Part shown: in pieces, positions 17,679 to 26,353 of the stretch
Layout: every line of letters starts with the position of its first letter
Numbering within the stretch: position 1 is the stretch's first letter
Source of the DNA: Sphingobacterium phlebotomi
GTDB taxonomy: Bacteria; Bacteroidota; Bacteroidia; Sphingobacteriales; Sphingobacteriaceae
Direction of reading: 5' to 3'
Length of the DNA stretch: 64,000 bases
NCBI RefSeq assembly: GCF_008180195.1
Contig: NZ_VTAV01000017.1
Location: 1-64,000 of the forward strand
Made by a program: the position numbers and the translations under genes
The notes under the pieces: generated by a model
Told to the model about the DNA's origin: nothing
Database searches by the model: none
What the model saw: the letters and a program-made list of their open reading frames with translations, nothing else

Positions 17679-19673
17679 ATGAAAAGAAAACTCTACTACC
17701 TGTTTGTGGCTTTTTATTGCCATGTTGCTTTCGGGCAGGACAGCTTGTTGGTACGGCAGGACACGTTTCCATCATCTATCCAAACGGAATATCTAACAAA
17801 TAGTATTAAGTTTACCCCGGTTATACGACCGCTGGTTCCCATTCCGGGAGGCCGCCAGGCCTATTACACTTATTTATGGGATTTTGGAGATGGTCAATTC
17901 AGTACGCAGGAGTCGCCGGAACACCAATACGAAAAGTCCGGTGAATATGATGTTTCCCTATATATTGTTAACAATTACGATAATGGTCCTCGTCCGAAAA
18001 AGCCTAAAACGAAAGTGAAAGTCGAATCCAAATTAGCACATACAGATAAACTTCCGAATACATTCGAACGCAATTTTTTCAAATCGAACGAAGTTTTTCA
18101 ACTATTCAAGAACGCCAACGCCGTACCTGGCGAAGACATGTCGTTAGTCGTTGGCGTGAAACCAAATGCTTCTAAGGGAAAAATCTTGGTGTTAACTAAC
18201 GAAAAGCTAATCAATCCCAATGGTTTCGTTGTTGCTAATCAAAGTCGTTATCATAATGAAAATATTCTTTCTGTTGAACGCAAGAGAGAATTGGAATCAC
18301 TATGGGCAAATGTAACGCATACCTCCATTACGCAAAGTGGTAGCCCCGATTATGGCATCCGTGAGGAGTTAAATTTTACAGGCAATGAAGCCGCACGTTT
18401 TTTCAACAGCCTGTTGGACGAATACAATACCGTTACCCAATACGAAATCGAGGGCGATGTGGGGGATACCCAATTTTCTATTATCAATCTGGATATTACC
18501 CCCGAAATGCTTGCGGATACGAACGCCATTGTCACGGTTACTGGAATATATCTTGCGGACGGAGGCAACCCTGTTATTCATAAACTTGACGTACCCATCA
18601 TCAAATCACATGATCCTAATAAAATGTCTGTAAGACCTGCCCTAATGGATTATCGTTTACAGTTTAAAAAGAAAGTGCTGACCTATAAAGTGCAATTTCA
18701 GAATGATGGCGAAGGTGACGCAAAAAGTATCCGTTTAGAAATGTATTTTCCCAATCAAGTAGATCTTAATACCTTTGAACTAGTCAACCTTTACCCAAAA
18801 TGCGACACTTGTTTAACCGAACAAGATTTGGGATGTTATACGTATCAGATTAAAGATGACGACAAGATCATTTTCCATTTTCGTGGAATTGCATTACCCG
18901 GGACAGCTTCGCCCACGATTACGGATCAAGATAGCACAAAAGGGTTTATCCGCTTTACATTGAAATCGCATAAAAAATTGCAAAACAGGTCACTCCCGAG
19001 CTATACCAATATCTACTTTGATAAAAACGATCCCATTCGTACCAATACTTCAACTGCCCGTTTCCGTCCGGGATTATCCCCGATAGTGACATTGGGGTTA
19101 AATGCACCCGCCAAACATCCCAATGATGACATCGGAAAATTAACAAAAGGACTGACTTTGGGTGTAGGACTTGCACCTATCGCTCCTTATAAGAAGCCCT
19201 ATTGGCAGGTCGAACTTTATGCGAGTACATTCGGGGTGGATTATGCCGCCTCCTTTTTGGACCGAAAAGGGGAAATACCGCTGCCCAACGAGAGAGGGGG
19301 CGTAACTTACTATGGGTACAGCGGTATAGATAGCACCGCTAAAAAAAAATACCTCAGCCTACAAGTACCCGTACAGATTCGCTACAATATTAGTCGATAC
19401 GTATCCGCAGGCGTGGGTGCACTTGTGAAAACAAATGTTAATTTGCAAAATGATCAGCAAACAACCTATCATTTAATAAATGCTAACGGGGTGCAAACAG
19501 CGCATACAGTAGACATACCAACGGAGAAGGAGAAGCTGTCACCTTTGTTATTTTCACCTTTGGCAGACCTAAATATAGGGCGCACTTATTTGGGGCCTGC
19601 ATTCGGCGTACGCTACCATTTTGACAAAATGTATAAGAGCAATCTCAATTTCTATTTGGTGTGGCGATTGTAA
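17679..19673 (+). CDS. PKD-domain protein with C-terminal outer-membrane barrel
   Basis: This 664-residue exported protein starts with a signal peptide (MKRKLYYLFVAFYCHVAFGQ). A PKD domain follows (about 45-115) with the diagnostic YLWDFGDGQFSTQESPEHQY and the YDVSLYIVN strand. A middle region (about 310-465) has HDPNKM and YTNIYFDKNDPIRTNT, motifs I know from Bacteroidota surface proteins. The last 200 residues look like an outer-membrane beta-barrel (LTLGVGLAPIAPYKKPYW, YLSLQVPVQIRYNI, FGVRYHF, ending LNFYLVWRL). No type IX sorting domain is present. It is probably anchored in the outer membrane with the PKD domain exposed. It is the first gene of an operon with the CHAT protein, whose GTG start overlaps its 3' end by 13 nt. 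Confidence 0.75.
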   Translation: MKRKLYYLFVAFYCHVAFGQDSLLVRQDTFPSSIQTEYLTNSIKFTPVIRPLVPIPGGRQAYYTYLWDFGDGQFSTQESPEHQYEKSGEYDVSLYIVNNYDNGPRPKKPKTKVKVESKLAHTDKLPNTFERNFFKSNEVFQLFKNANAVPGEDMSLVVGVKPNASKGKILVLTNEKLINPNGFVVANQSRYHNENILSVERKRELESLWANVTHTSITQSGSPDYGIREELNFTGNEAARFFNSLLDEYNTVTQYEIEGDVGDTQFSIINLDITPEMLADTNAIVTVTGIYLADGGNPVIHKLDVPIIKSHDPNKMSVRPALMDYRLQFKKKVLTYKVQFQNDGEGDAKSIRLEMYFPNQVDLNTFELVNLYPKCDTCLTEQDLGCYTYQIKDDDKIIFHFRGIALPGTASPTITDQDSTKGFIRFTLKSHKKLQNRSLPSYTNIYFDKNDPIRTNTSTARFRPGLSPIVTLGLNAPAKHPNDDIGKLTKGLTLGVGLAPIAPYKKPYWQVELYASTFGVDYAASFLDRKGEIPLPNERGGVTYYGYSGIDSTAKKKYLSLQVPVQIRYNISRYVSAGVGALVKTNVNLQNDQQTTYHLINANGVQTAHTVDIPTEKEKLSPLLFSPLADLNIGRTYLGPAFGVRYHFDKMYKSNLNFYLVWRL

Positions 19674-22264
19674 GGACATTCCTACTCGGGTTTATTTTCA
19701 GTTGTTTCGCTTGTAAGAACCAAACGGAGGTACATGTACTGGACAACACATCGTTGGATTCCATAGCAACCTCTTTAATCGATTCGCTTGGAGAATTGGC
19801 ATACGATCATTATGCTTCGTTTGAAAAACAACCCGATATCCTCCTCAAACCGATAGAAAATAAGGTGCTTAACGAAGCACAGAAAGAAACATATATTTGG
19901 ATTTTAATCAACATGGCATATAGTTTTCAAGAACACAGCCGTTTTTTAGCGTCCATCAAATATTATGAAAAGGCATTATTGTATGATAATGAAAACAACG
20001 TGCTGAATCTAGCGGATAGATTAACCTATATATACAAACCACTTGCTAATAATTACACGGTGATTGCGGACTACGAAAAGGCAGAAAAGTTGCAGTTAAA
20101 AAGTATACATGAAGCACAGAACAACGAAACAAAAGCATCGTTCTACCACAACCTTGCTCTCCTATATGTTTACAAGGGTGAAAATGAAAAATCAAAAGAC
20201 GCGGCGCTTTCCGGGTTAACATACAGCACAGAAAACGGTTATTTGAAAGTTCTTTTACATTATTCCCTGTCTTCTGCCTATGTTACTTTGAATGATATAG
20301 ATTCTGCTAAATGGCATAATAATTTTGCCCTTCAAGTCGCAAATACATTGCCTATGGACGAAAACTTGGCCTTGAGCAAAATCCCGGTGCTTGAACGAAG
20401 ATCTTTATTTCTATTACAAGAAGATCAAACAGATTTAAGCAGAAAATATCTCTTAGAAGCCTTATCAGTGGAAGAAACCTTTTTTCCTCACACCCGTTTT
20501 AGAGAAAAAGCCAATCTTTATAATTCACTTGGTGAGAACTTTTTAATAAAAGACGAATTTACACAAGCTAAAGTCTGTTTCGAAGAAGCAAAGAAGTTAT
20601 TCAATGACCACGTCGTTTCATCCGATATTTCAAGCTATACTAAAATCTCCGTATTAAAAAACTTAGGTTTGATTTGCGCGAAACAGCATATAGATTCCGC
20701 ATTTTATTATTTTGAGCAAGCAATTGAAGAAGATTTTGCTTTCCAACAAAACATTACAAGCAAAAGCAGTCATATTACCGGAAATAAATGGAACCAACAT
20801 CTTTTAAGCCTGGTTTTCAATCACATTGGAAATCCAGAAGATTTTGATCAAGAAAAGCTGGCCAAGCTCCTGTGGTTGACAGAACTAGCAAAAGGTCGTA
20901 TGCTTTGGAACGACATCAATAGGGCAACGTTTTGGGAAAGTGATACCGCCGAGTTAAGCCAAGGAATGAGACAACTCCAGCAGCTTTATTTGATACGGGA
21001 TAACCTAATGGATAGTACTGATATCAAAGAAATAAATCAATCGATTCAATCCATGCTCACTGATTTTCAATTAGAAGAGCAGTATTTTACAAGAAAAGTG
21101 GCACTGCCAAACTTCGATAATTTCCAAAAACAACTGACCGGCAGCTTATCTATAACGTATTCCTATTTCATCCATTCGGATAGTAGCTTATCCATATTCA
21201 AGGTAGATAACGGTAAAATTTCCTACAGACATCAGAAGAATATAGGTCTATTAGACTCCATTGCTCAATTTAAAACAGATTATTTTTCGACATCCCCTCA
21301 TCTCTTCAACAACAATCCAAAACGTTATTTTACCAGAGCACAACACTTGAAAAACCAGTTATTACCCTTCCTCCCATCGCGACCTATAACACTCCGGCTC
21401 TCGCTTCATGATGAGTTGTATGTTCTCCCTTTTGATGCACTAAGCGAATCTAACAGGTTTTTGATTGAAGACTTCGATATTCAATACGTCAATTCCCTTT
21501 TAATTAAAGATTTGTATCCCAACACATCATTTTACAATCCTCAAATCAATATTCTGTACCGGGACAAATACAGCGCTCCACTTGCTGATCTTCATTTTGT
21601 AAAAAAAGAAGTGGACAACCTCCAATCGCATTATAAAACGACAACTTTCTCTTATGAAGATTTACCTTTAAGAAAGTTGGAACATGCCTTCAAAACATCA
21701 TCTATTATACATATTGCAGCTCATACAGTTGTCACACCAAAGCAAGAAGCCAGATTGCTCCTTCACCAATCGATTTCCGCCGATCAACTTCGCTATTATC
21801 ATATCAAATCACCATTAGTCGTTCTATCGGCCTGCAATACTGCATCAGGCAATCTTCTTCCCTCCGAGGGATTAGAAAGTATCAATAGGGCGTTCTTAAG
21901 TAAAGGGATTCCGGGCGTTATGGCAACACATTGGTTCGCTAGCGATGATGCTATGCTTGGTATCATGGCAAAATTCTATAATGAATTGACCACATGTAAA
22001 AGTCCTATCCGTGCTCTCGCAGAAGCTAAAAGACAGTACCTTTCCGAACAATCGGCGTTAGGTTCTAATCCTTGGTACTGGTCTAATATTGCGTATACCG
22101 GAACAGATATAAAAATAGACTTGCAAAAGTATGCAAGTCTACGCCAATCTGCATGGAAAATTTTAGTTCTTTCCCTTGTTCTAGCCAGTTGCCTTTATGG
22201 CATATTAAGGTTTACAAAGTTTAAAAACAAACAATATAAAACCTACCATAAACATCAGAAATGA
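19661..22264 (+). CDS. TPR and CHAT domain protein (caspase-like protease candidate)
   Basis: An 867-residue protein. It begins with a hydrophobic segment ending in a possible lipobox (FIFSCFAC-KNQ), then TPR-like helices over about 60-360 (SIKYYEKALLY, YEKAEKLQLKSIHEAQ, FTQAKVCFEEAKKLF), a linker, and a CHAT domain over about 560-830. The caspase-type dyad is visible as His688 in HIAAHT and Cys725 in LSACNTASG, followed by GLESINRAFLSKGIPGVMATHW. A membrane helix near 837-857 and a basic tail end the protein. The likely topology is periplasmic, tethered to the inner membrane at the C-terminus. The start is the GTG at 19661, overlapping the PKD gene by 13 nt. Its substrate is unknown; PKD, TPR anti-sigma and sigma genes adjoin. 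Confidence 0.85.
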   Translation: MAIVRTFLLGFIFSCFACKNQTEVHVLDNTSLDSIATSLIDSLGELAYDHYASFEKQPDILLKPIENKVLNEAQKETYIWILINMAYSFQEHSRFLASIKYYEKALLYDNENNVLNLADRLTYIYKPLANNYTVIADYEKAEKLQLKSIHEAQNNETKASFYHNLALLYVYKGENEKSKDAALSGLTYSTENGYLKVLLHYSLSSAYVTLNDIDSAKWHNNFALQVANTLPMDENLALSKIPVLERRSLFLLQEDQTDLSRKYLLEALSVEETFFPHTRFREKANLYNSLGENFLIKDEFTQAKVCFEEAKKLFNDHVVSSDISSYTKISVLKNLGLICAKQHIDSAFYYFEQAIEEDFAFQQNITSKSSHITGNKWNQHLLSLVFNHIGNPEDFDQEKLAKLLWLTELAKGRMLWNDINRATFWESDTAELSQGMRQLQQLYLIRDNLMDSTDIKEINQSIQSMLTDFQLEEQYFTRKVALPNFDNFQKQLTGSLSITYSYFIHSDSSLSIFKVDNGKISYRHQKNIGLLDSIAQFKTDYFSTSPHLFNNNPKRYFTRAQHLKNQLLPFLPSRPITLRLSLHDELYVLPFDALSESNRFLIEDFDIQYVNSLLIKDLYPNTSFYNPQINILYRDKYSAPLADLHFVKKEVDNLQSHYKTTTFSYEDLPLRKLEHAFKTSSIIHIAAHTVVTPKQEARLLLHQSISADQLRYYHIKSPLVVLSACNTASGNLLPSEGLESINRAFLSKGIPGVMATHWFASDDAMLGIMAKFYNELTTCKSPIRALAEAKRQYLSEQSALGSNPWYWSNIAYTGTDIKIDLQKYASLRQSAWKILVLSLVLASCLYGILRFTKFKNKQYKTYHKHQK

Positions 22265-22333
22265 TTCGTTTGGTATCATCCTCTGCTGTATGCTTTCATG
22301 GCTTCCCTGAGGCACGTCAAAATTCTTTTCCAT
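22205..22333 (-). CDS. Possible 42-residue ORF, convergent with the CHAT gene
   Basis: An ATG at 22333 opens a 42-residue frame beginning MEKNFDVPQGSHESIQQRM and ending in a hydrophobic stretch (FMVGFILFVFKL). Its second half lies antisense to the 3' end of the CHAT gene. No ribosome-binding site or promoter is convincing. It could be a small membrane peptide, a gene remnant or chance. Confidence 0.15.
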   Translation of the reverse strand: MEKNFDVPQGSHESIQQRMIPNESFLMFMVGFILFVFKLCKP

Positions 22334-22659
22334 AATTTAAATCATTTGATGTTTTAAACCTCTTTTTTTCTTTTGAAGTGTTGATGTCGTTTTAAGAACA
22401 ATCATCCTCGATAAAAGTTTTTCCATAATGTTAATTTTTTAGTGAATAAATTTGTTAATTTCATAGATATATCAGCTGGCGACCGGAAATGTTACCATCT
22501 AAATCAAAGAAATCTAATTCATATTTTCTATTTCACCGAGTGATACGCTGCTTTTACCGATAAATGGGTTTGGCACACCTATTCTATCTAGCGTCGTTTT
22601 GGCAATTGGACTATCTTTGGAGTATACAAAAAGAAATAAATAACTACATTAAAAGTATC
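22265..22659. other. Intergenic region between CHAT gene and small membrane protein
   Basis: This 395-bp stretch is AT-rich. It holds the 5' part of the weak antisense ORF and a -7-like TATCTTTG at 22612-22619 without a -33 partner, which could serve the downstream small genes. I see no RNA gene, terminator or repeat. Confidence 0.5.
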
Positions 22660-22941
22660 ATGGAAACGAAAAAAACATTCACATTAGACAGCGATAATAT
22701 CTGCAACGCATTTCAAAAAACCATTGACTGGATTCAGGAAACCCAGCTCAGCATAACATCAAAAAAGGGCAAAGCATATATCAAACTTCCGTTCATTATC
22801 GCTTTGGTTATCGCTATACTTGTTCCGTTTGCCTTAATTATAGGTATTATTTTTGCTTTGGCTTTTGGTATAAATATCACTTTTGAACGCTACAGGAAAA
22901 AAGAGACATCCGTTCAAAACAAAGAAATAAAATCTTATTAA
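22660..22941 (+). CDS. Small membrane protein, DUF4342-like
   Basis: A 93-residue protein with one long hydrophobic hairpin or single helix (IALVIAILVPFALIIGIIFALAFGI, about 50-75) and a charged C-terminal tail. The N-terminal half (ETKKTFTLDSDNICNAFQKTIDW) and the KGKAYIKLPFI segment recall DUF4342 proteins, small membrane proteins of unknown role. The frame stays open upstream to 22564, but the ATG at 22660 precedes the conserved part. The next gene follows after 36 bp. This may be a membrane-stress pair, but no evidence goes beyond adjacency. Confidence 0.5.
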   Translation: METKKTFTLDSDNICNAFQKTIDWIQETQLSITSKKGKAYIKLPFIIALVIAILVPFALIIGIIFALAFGINITFERYRKKETSVQNKEIKSY

Positions 22942-22977
22942 TCGACGAAATTGACAAAACATTAAAACAATAACACA

Positions 22978-23193
22978 ATGATATTGATTGCAGTCTTGTT
23001 CCCTTGGCTATCATTCTTTTTAAGAGGAAAAATATTGATTGGTTTTATCTGTCTTATCTTGCAGTTTACGTTGATCGGTTGGCTCCCTGCAGCGATATGG
23101 GCTGTAGCTTCCCGTATCGATGGGAAAAATAAGAACCGCATCCGACAATTGGAAAGGCAGATGCAGCGTCCAGTTTATTATGAGAACAGATAG
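22978..23193 (+). CDS. YqaE/Pmp3-like small membrane protein
   Basis: A 71-residue protein with two hydrophobic segments separated by a short polar turn: ILIAVLFPWLSFFLRGKILIGFICLILQF, then LIGWLPAAIWAV. The P-W-L-x-F and GWLPAAIWA patterns match the Pmp3/YqaE family of tiny membrane proteins linked to ion and membrane-potential homeostasis under stress. The C-terminus is strongly basic (KNKNRIRQLERQMQR). It lies downstream of the DUF4342-like gene and converges on the PepSY-like pair 24 bp away. Confidence 0.7.
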   Translation: MILIAVLFPWLSFFLRGKILIGFICLILQFTLIGWLPAAIWAVASRIDGKNKNRIRQLERQMQRPVYYENR

Positions 23194-23217
23194 GGCGCGA
23201 TTCCTGCCCCCTGTCTG

Positions 23218-23685
23218 TTAATTATCTACTCTTACAAAATCACCGTTGGTATCAAAAATCAGGTCAGTATCCGAAGTCACTAAATCTACGTCAAAACCAC
23301 GCGTATTCTTTTCGATTCCATTAATGTTTTCCTTATCTGCATTAGGTGCTGGATTAGGATAGTTATCCGCTACATAAGCAACAATTTTAGGTAAGATAAA
23401 GCCTGTTGGGATATAAACTCCATCGTCTCCGTCTACCTCAATCCAATTACCGTCCGCATCAAAGTCTACTTCGATTTGATTACCCTGCTCACCAAGCTTC
23501 ACGGAATAGTTTCTTCCATCCTTTTCAACTCTCGAATAAGATTTCCCTGCGAAATACTCAGAAATAAAATCTTGAGATTTTTTTGGCAATTCTGCTTCCG
23601 AAATCACCTTATCGTCATCACAAGAAACTGTTATGAACGATACTATTGCCAATAAAGACAATCCAAATAGTGTTTTTTTCATCAT
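23218..23685 (-). CDS. PepSY-like (DUF2874) lipoprotein
   Basis: A 155-residue lipoprotein. The signal sequence ends in a lipobox (SFITVSC-DDD). The mature part has two copies of the PepSY-like layout seen in Bacteroidota DUF2874 proteins: LPKKSQDFISEYFAGKSYSRVEKD ... YSVKLGEQGNQIEVDFDADGNWIEVDG, then LPKIVAYVADNYPN ... GFDVDLVTSDTDLIFDTNGDFVRVD. The DADG/DTNG ends suggest calcium-like acidic loops. It lies 19 bp behind a paralogous gene and downstream of a histidine kinase, so it is probably a target or a periplasmic modulator of that system. PepSY modules are thought to inhibit or sense in the periplasm; no enzyme activity is expected. Confidence 0.75.
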   Translation of the reverse strand: MMKKTLFGLSLLAIVSFITVSCDDDKVISEAELPKKSQDFISEYFAGKSYSRVEKDGRNYSVKLGEQGNQIEVDFDADGNWIEVDGDDGVYIPTGFILPKIVAYVADNYPNPAPNADKENINGIEKNTRGFDVDLVTSDTDLIFDTNGDFVRVDN

Positions 23686-23704
23686 ATATAATTATCTAAT
23701 TCAT

Positions 23705-24148
23705 TTAATCATCCACACGGATAAACTCGCCTTCTTTCGAAAATTCCAAATCCAGTCCGTTCGAGATCTCTATTTCATATCCCCTTCTTCCCCTCTTTAT
23801 TTCTTTCACAAACGTATTTGGAAAGCTTTTATGGATATGTTGAGAAATGGCGGGTGATATAATTTGTGTGGGCACCGGTATTCCTTTCATCTCCACCTCT
23901 TCCCATTCTCCATCAGCATCAAACTCAATTTTCGACCCATTTTTTAAAACCACTTTATATTCTTTCTTAAAAAGGTACTCCGTGTCCATTGTGATAGTAG
24001 CCACATCTTTTTCTGAAAAATGCTTTTTCACAAATGTTTGTGCTTTAACAGGTAACTTCGTAAATAATATAACTTTGTCTTGTGCGGAAGTGGTTGTTAC
24101 CGTGAATAGTAACAATATTAATGTGGTTATTTTTAATGGTGTTTTCAT
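23705..24148 (-). CDS. PepSY-like (DUF2874) exported protein
   Basis: A 147-residue paralogue of the neighbouring lipoprotein, but with an ordinary signal peptide (MKTPLKITTLILLLFTVTTTSAQ) and no lipobox cysteine, so it should be soluble in the periplasm. Two PepSY-like repeats are visible: LPVKAQTFVKKHFSEKDVATITMD ... KIEFDADGEWEEVEM, then ISPAISQHIHKSFPN ... GYEIEISNGLDLEFSKEGEFIRVDD. It starts 73 bp after the histidine kinase gene, on the same strand. A Bacteroidota arrangement of response regulator, kinase and PepSY-like proteins is common; the role in signalling is inferred from that. Confidence 0.75.
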   Translation of the reverse strand: MKTPLKITTLILLLFTVTTTSAQDKVILFTKLPVKAQTFVKKHFSEKDVATITMDTEYLFKKEYKVVLKNGSKIEFDADGEWEEVEMKGIPVPTQIISPAISQHIHKSFPNTFVKEIKRGRRGYEIEISNGLDLEFSKEGEFIRVDD

Positions 24149-24221
24149 CCTAATACATTCCTTTAGTGTTACAAAAATTCTAATTAATTTGGGAAAGTTT
24201 TAGGAATGAAATCGTTTTCAC

Positions 24222-25499
24222 CTACTTCTTCAAAGAAAAAATATGCATGTTCTCCTCAAAGCGATAATCAATAGACAATTCAGCATAAGTATCTACAATA
24301 GACTTCACAATGGCAAGCCCAAGACCATTTGATTGGCTATCCTGTGTACCTTTATGAAAGCGGTTGAAAATTTTCTCTTGATTTAGAGGGGCTTGATTTC
24401 CAGTATTAGCCACTGAAAGATGGTTCTGGCCTATAGTTATAGATATTATTCCCCCTTTAATATTATATCGTATAGCATTTCGGAACAAATTAGAAATCAG
24501 CACAAGTGCCAAATCCTTGTTCATCGATATATCAAAAAAACCATACTCCGCTACTTGCAGCGTTATATCCTTAAAGGATAGAAAATCCTGAAAGTCTTCA
24601 CTGATTTCTTTGACTAATTGATTTAGATTAATCTGTCTAACATCCTTATACTGTTTATTCTCAATTTTCGACAGCATCAACAATGCTTTATTCAAATTTA
24701 CAAGCCGTCGTAACGATGATTTCGAATCCGCCAATTGTGTTAGTTGGCTTTCGGAAAGTGATTCATCCTCCATTAACAGTTCCAATTTATTGATCGTGAT
24801 GGCTAAGGGTGTCTGTAGTTCATGCGCAGCATTCTCAATAAAACGCTTTTGCTCGTCAAAGACCTCTTCATTTCGTCGCCACATCTGATTTATCTCTTCA
24901 TTGAGTTGGTTGAACTCCACAATATTGGTAGATACAGGCTTTAAATAATCCTTTTTCCCAAAGCGATAAAGATTCAAATTCTCCAAGATAATTCGAAAGG
25001 GGCGCCAAGCTCGTCGAAGAACCAATTCATTAATTAAATATACCCCCAGAACGAGTACAAGGTACAGCACAACGAGTGCGGTAGTGAGATTCAGTATCAA
25101 ATCATCTTCCTCAACCGTAGATGTACGGATTTCCAAATGATAAGGTTTCTGATCCGGTGCGTAGAAGCCCGTACGCAACACTCGATAGGGTTCCATCTCA
25201 TCATCATAGGGCATATAGAAAAATTCATTATCAAGATAATTCTCCTCCGAAAAATCATCACCATCACCAACGGGTGTAATCCGGAATTGGTTAATGCCGT
25301 ATGCATTTATTTCCAGAAGGTTCGGGTCTTCATACACCTCTCTTAGGATCAATATTTTTTGGTTTTTCAATCCATCATCCACATTGTCGTATACCTCTTC
25401 CAGAATAAAAGCATAAAACAAAGCTGCCCAAATCGTGATAATAATTAGGAAAGCGATGCTCAAATAACGTAGCGTATAATTCTTAAGAGAGACCTGCAT
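24222..25499 (-). CDS. Two-component sensor histidine kinase
   Basis: A 425-residue membrane kinase. Two transmembrane helices (about 9-30 and 135-160) enclose a periplasmic sensor of about 100 residues rich in acidic and aromatic positions. A HAMP-like linker follows, then the dimerisation domain with the phosphorylated His in FIENAAHELQTPLAI (about 228), and the ATPase domain with N-box NLFRNAIRYN (about 336), GLGLAIVKSI and a normal C-terminus. It lies 4 bp behind the response regulator, so the two are co-transcribed. The periplasmic ligand is unknown; the two PepSY-like proteins encoded downstream are candidates for regulation or sensing. Confidence 0.93.
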   Translation of the reverse strand: MQVSLKNYTLRYLSIAFLIIITIWAALFYAFILEEVYDNVDDGLKNQKILILREVYEDPNLLEINAYGINQFRITPVGDGDDFSEENYLDNEFFYMPYDDEMEPYRVLRTGFYAPDQKPYHLEIRTSTVEEDDLILNLTTALVVLYLVLVLGVYLINELVLRRAWRPFRIILENLNLYRFGKKDYLKPVSTNIVEFNQLNEEINQMWRRNEEVFDEQKRFIENAAHELQTPLAITINKLELLMEDESLSESQLTQLADSKSSLRRLVNLNKALLMLSKIENKQYKDVRQINLNQLVKEISEDFQDFLSFKDITLQVAEYGFFDISMNKDLALVLISNLFRNAIRYNIKGGIISITIGQNHLSVANTGNQAPLNQEKIFNRFHKGTQDSQSNGLGLAIVKSIVDTYAELSIDYRFEENMHIFSLKK

Positions 25500-25503
25500 C
25501 GTA

Positions 25504-26175
25504 TTATACCAATTTATAACCTACGCCATAGACTGCTTGAAAATCAATTTCTGCCTGATGGTTCTTAAGCTTTCGTCGTAAATTTTTTATTTGTGAATAG
25601 ATAAAATCAAGATTATCCGATTGATCGGCATCATCACCCCAAACGGCTTCCGCAAGTGATGTTTTCGTAACCAGCTTTTCGGGACGTATCATAAAATAAT
25701 ATAATAAGTCATATTCCTTTCTGTTTAATTGTACCTCTTCTGTTCCGATAAGAACTTTACGTTCTTCCGGAAACAATTTGACATCTTTAAATTGAATAGC
25801 TTGTTCACCGTGATGATTTTTCCGGCGGATGATCGTTTTGATACGAGCTAATAGCTCCGCCAGATGAAAGGGTTTCGCTAAATAGTCATCTGCTCCCAAT
25901 TCTAATCCTTCCACCTTATCCTCCACGGAATCCTTGGCCGAAACGATAATGACCGAATCGTCCTTTCCCAATGCCCTTACTTCGGTCAACAACTGCATAC
26001 CTGTCCCACCGGGCAACATAATATCGAGCAGCACACAATCGTAGTCATAGTTAGCCAATTTAGCCAATCCGCTAGCATAATCGCTAGCTGTCTCCACGAT
26101 ATATTTTTCGCCTTCGAGAAACGATTTAATCACATCGCAAAGGTCAGTTTCATCTTCGACAATCAGTACTTTCAT
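25504..26175 (-). CDS. OmpR-family response regulator
   Basis: A 223-residue DNA-binding response regulator. The receiver domain (about 1-115) has the acidic pair EDETD near residue 7, the phospho-acceptor Asp in DYDCVLLDIMLPGG (about 51), the switch residue in VSAKD and Lys in DDYLAKPFHLAELLARI (about 101). The winged-helix effector domain (about 125-223) shows the OmpR pattern LNRKEYDLLYYFMIRPEKLVTKTSLAEAVW and the final VYGVGYKLV. It heads an operon with the kinase. The divergent tamB gene lies 178 bp away. Confidence 0.95.
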   Translation of the reverse strand: MKVLIVEDETDLCDVIKSFLEGEKYIVETASDYASGLAKLANYDYDCVLLDIMLPGGTGMQLLTEVRALGKDDSVIIVSAKDSVEDKVEGLELGADDYLAKPFHLAELLARIKTIIRRKNHHGEQAIQFKDVKLFPEERKVLIGTEEVQLNRKEYDLLYYFMIRPEKLVTKTSLAEAVWGDDADQSDNLDFIYSQIKNLRRKLKNHQAEIDFQAVYGVGYKLV

Positions 26176-26291
26176 AGTTAACTAAATTACAATATTACTC
26201 TTTTATCATTAATAGTTCGCAAACCTTATTTTTGTTTGTTAATTTGTAGTGGCAAATAATTAAAGGTAGAAATGAACATTTCTGTTCTTTT

Positions 26292-26299
26292 TACGTTTG
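26292..26299 (+). promoter_or_regulatory. Candidate -7 element for tamB
   Basis: TACGTTTG matches TAnnTTTG and lies 54 bp upstream of the tamB start. The -33 partner is not evident. Confidence 0.35.
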
Positions 26300-26353
26300 T
26301 TGATTAAAGAGGATTGCAAAATAAAGTCACATAAAATTTAATAGAAAATCGCT

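Noticed and set aside
16269..22264. A CRISPR-linked or gasdermin-type CHAT defence system
   Set aside because: No CRISPR repeats, Cas genes or gasdermin-like ORF are in the window; the CHAT protein has export and membrane features instead.
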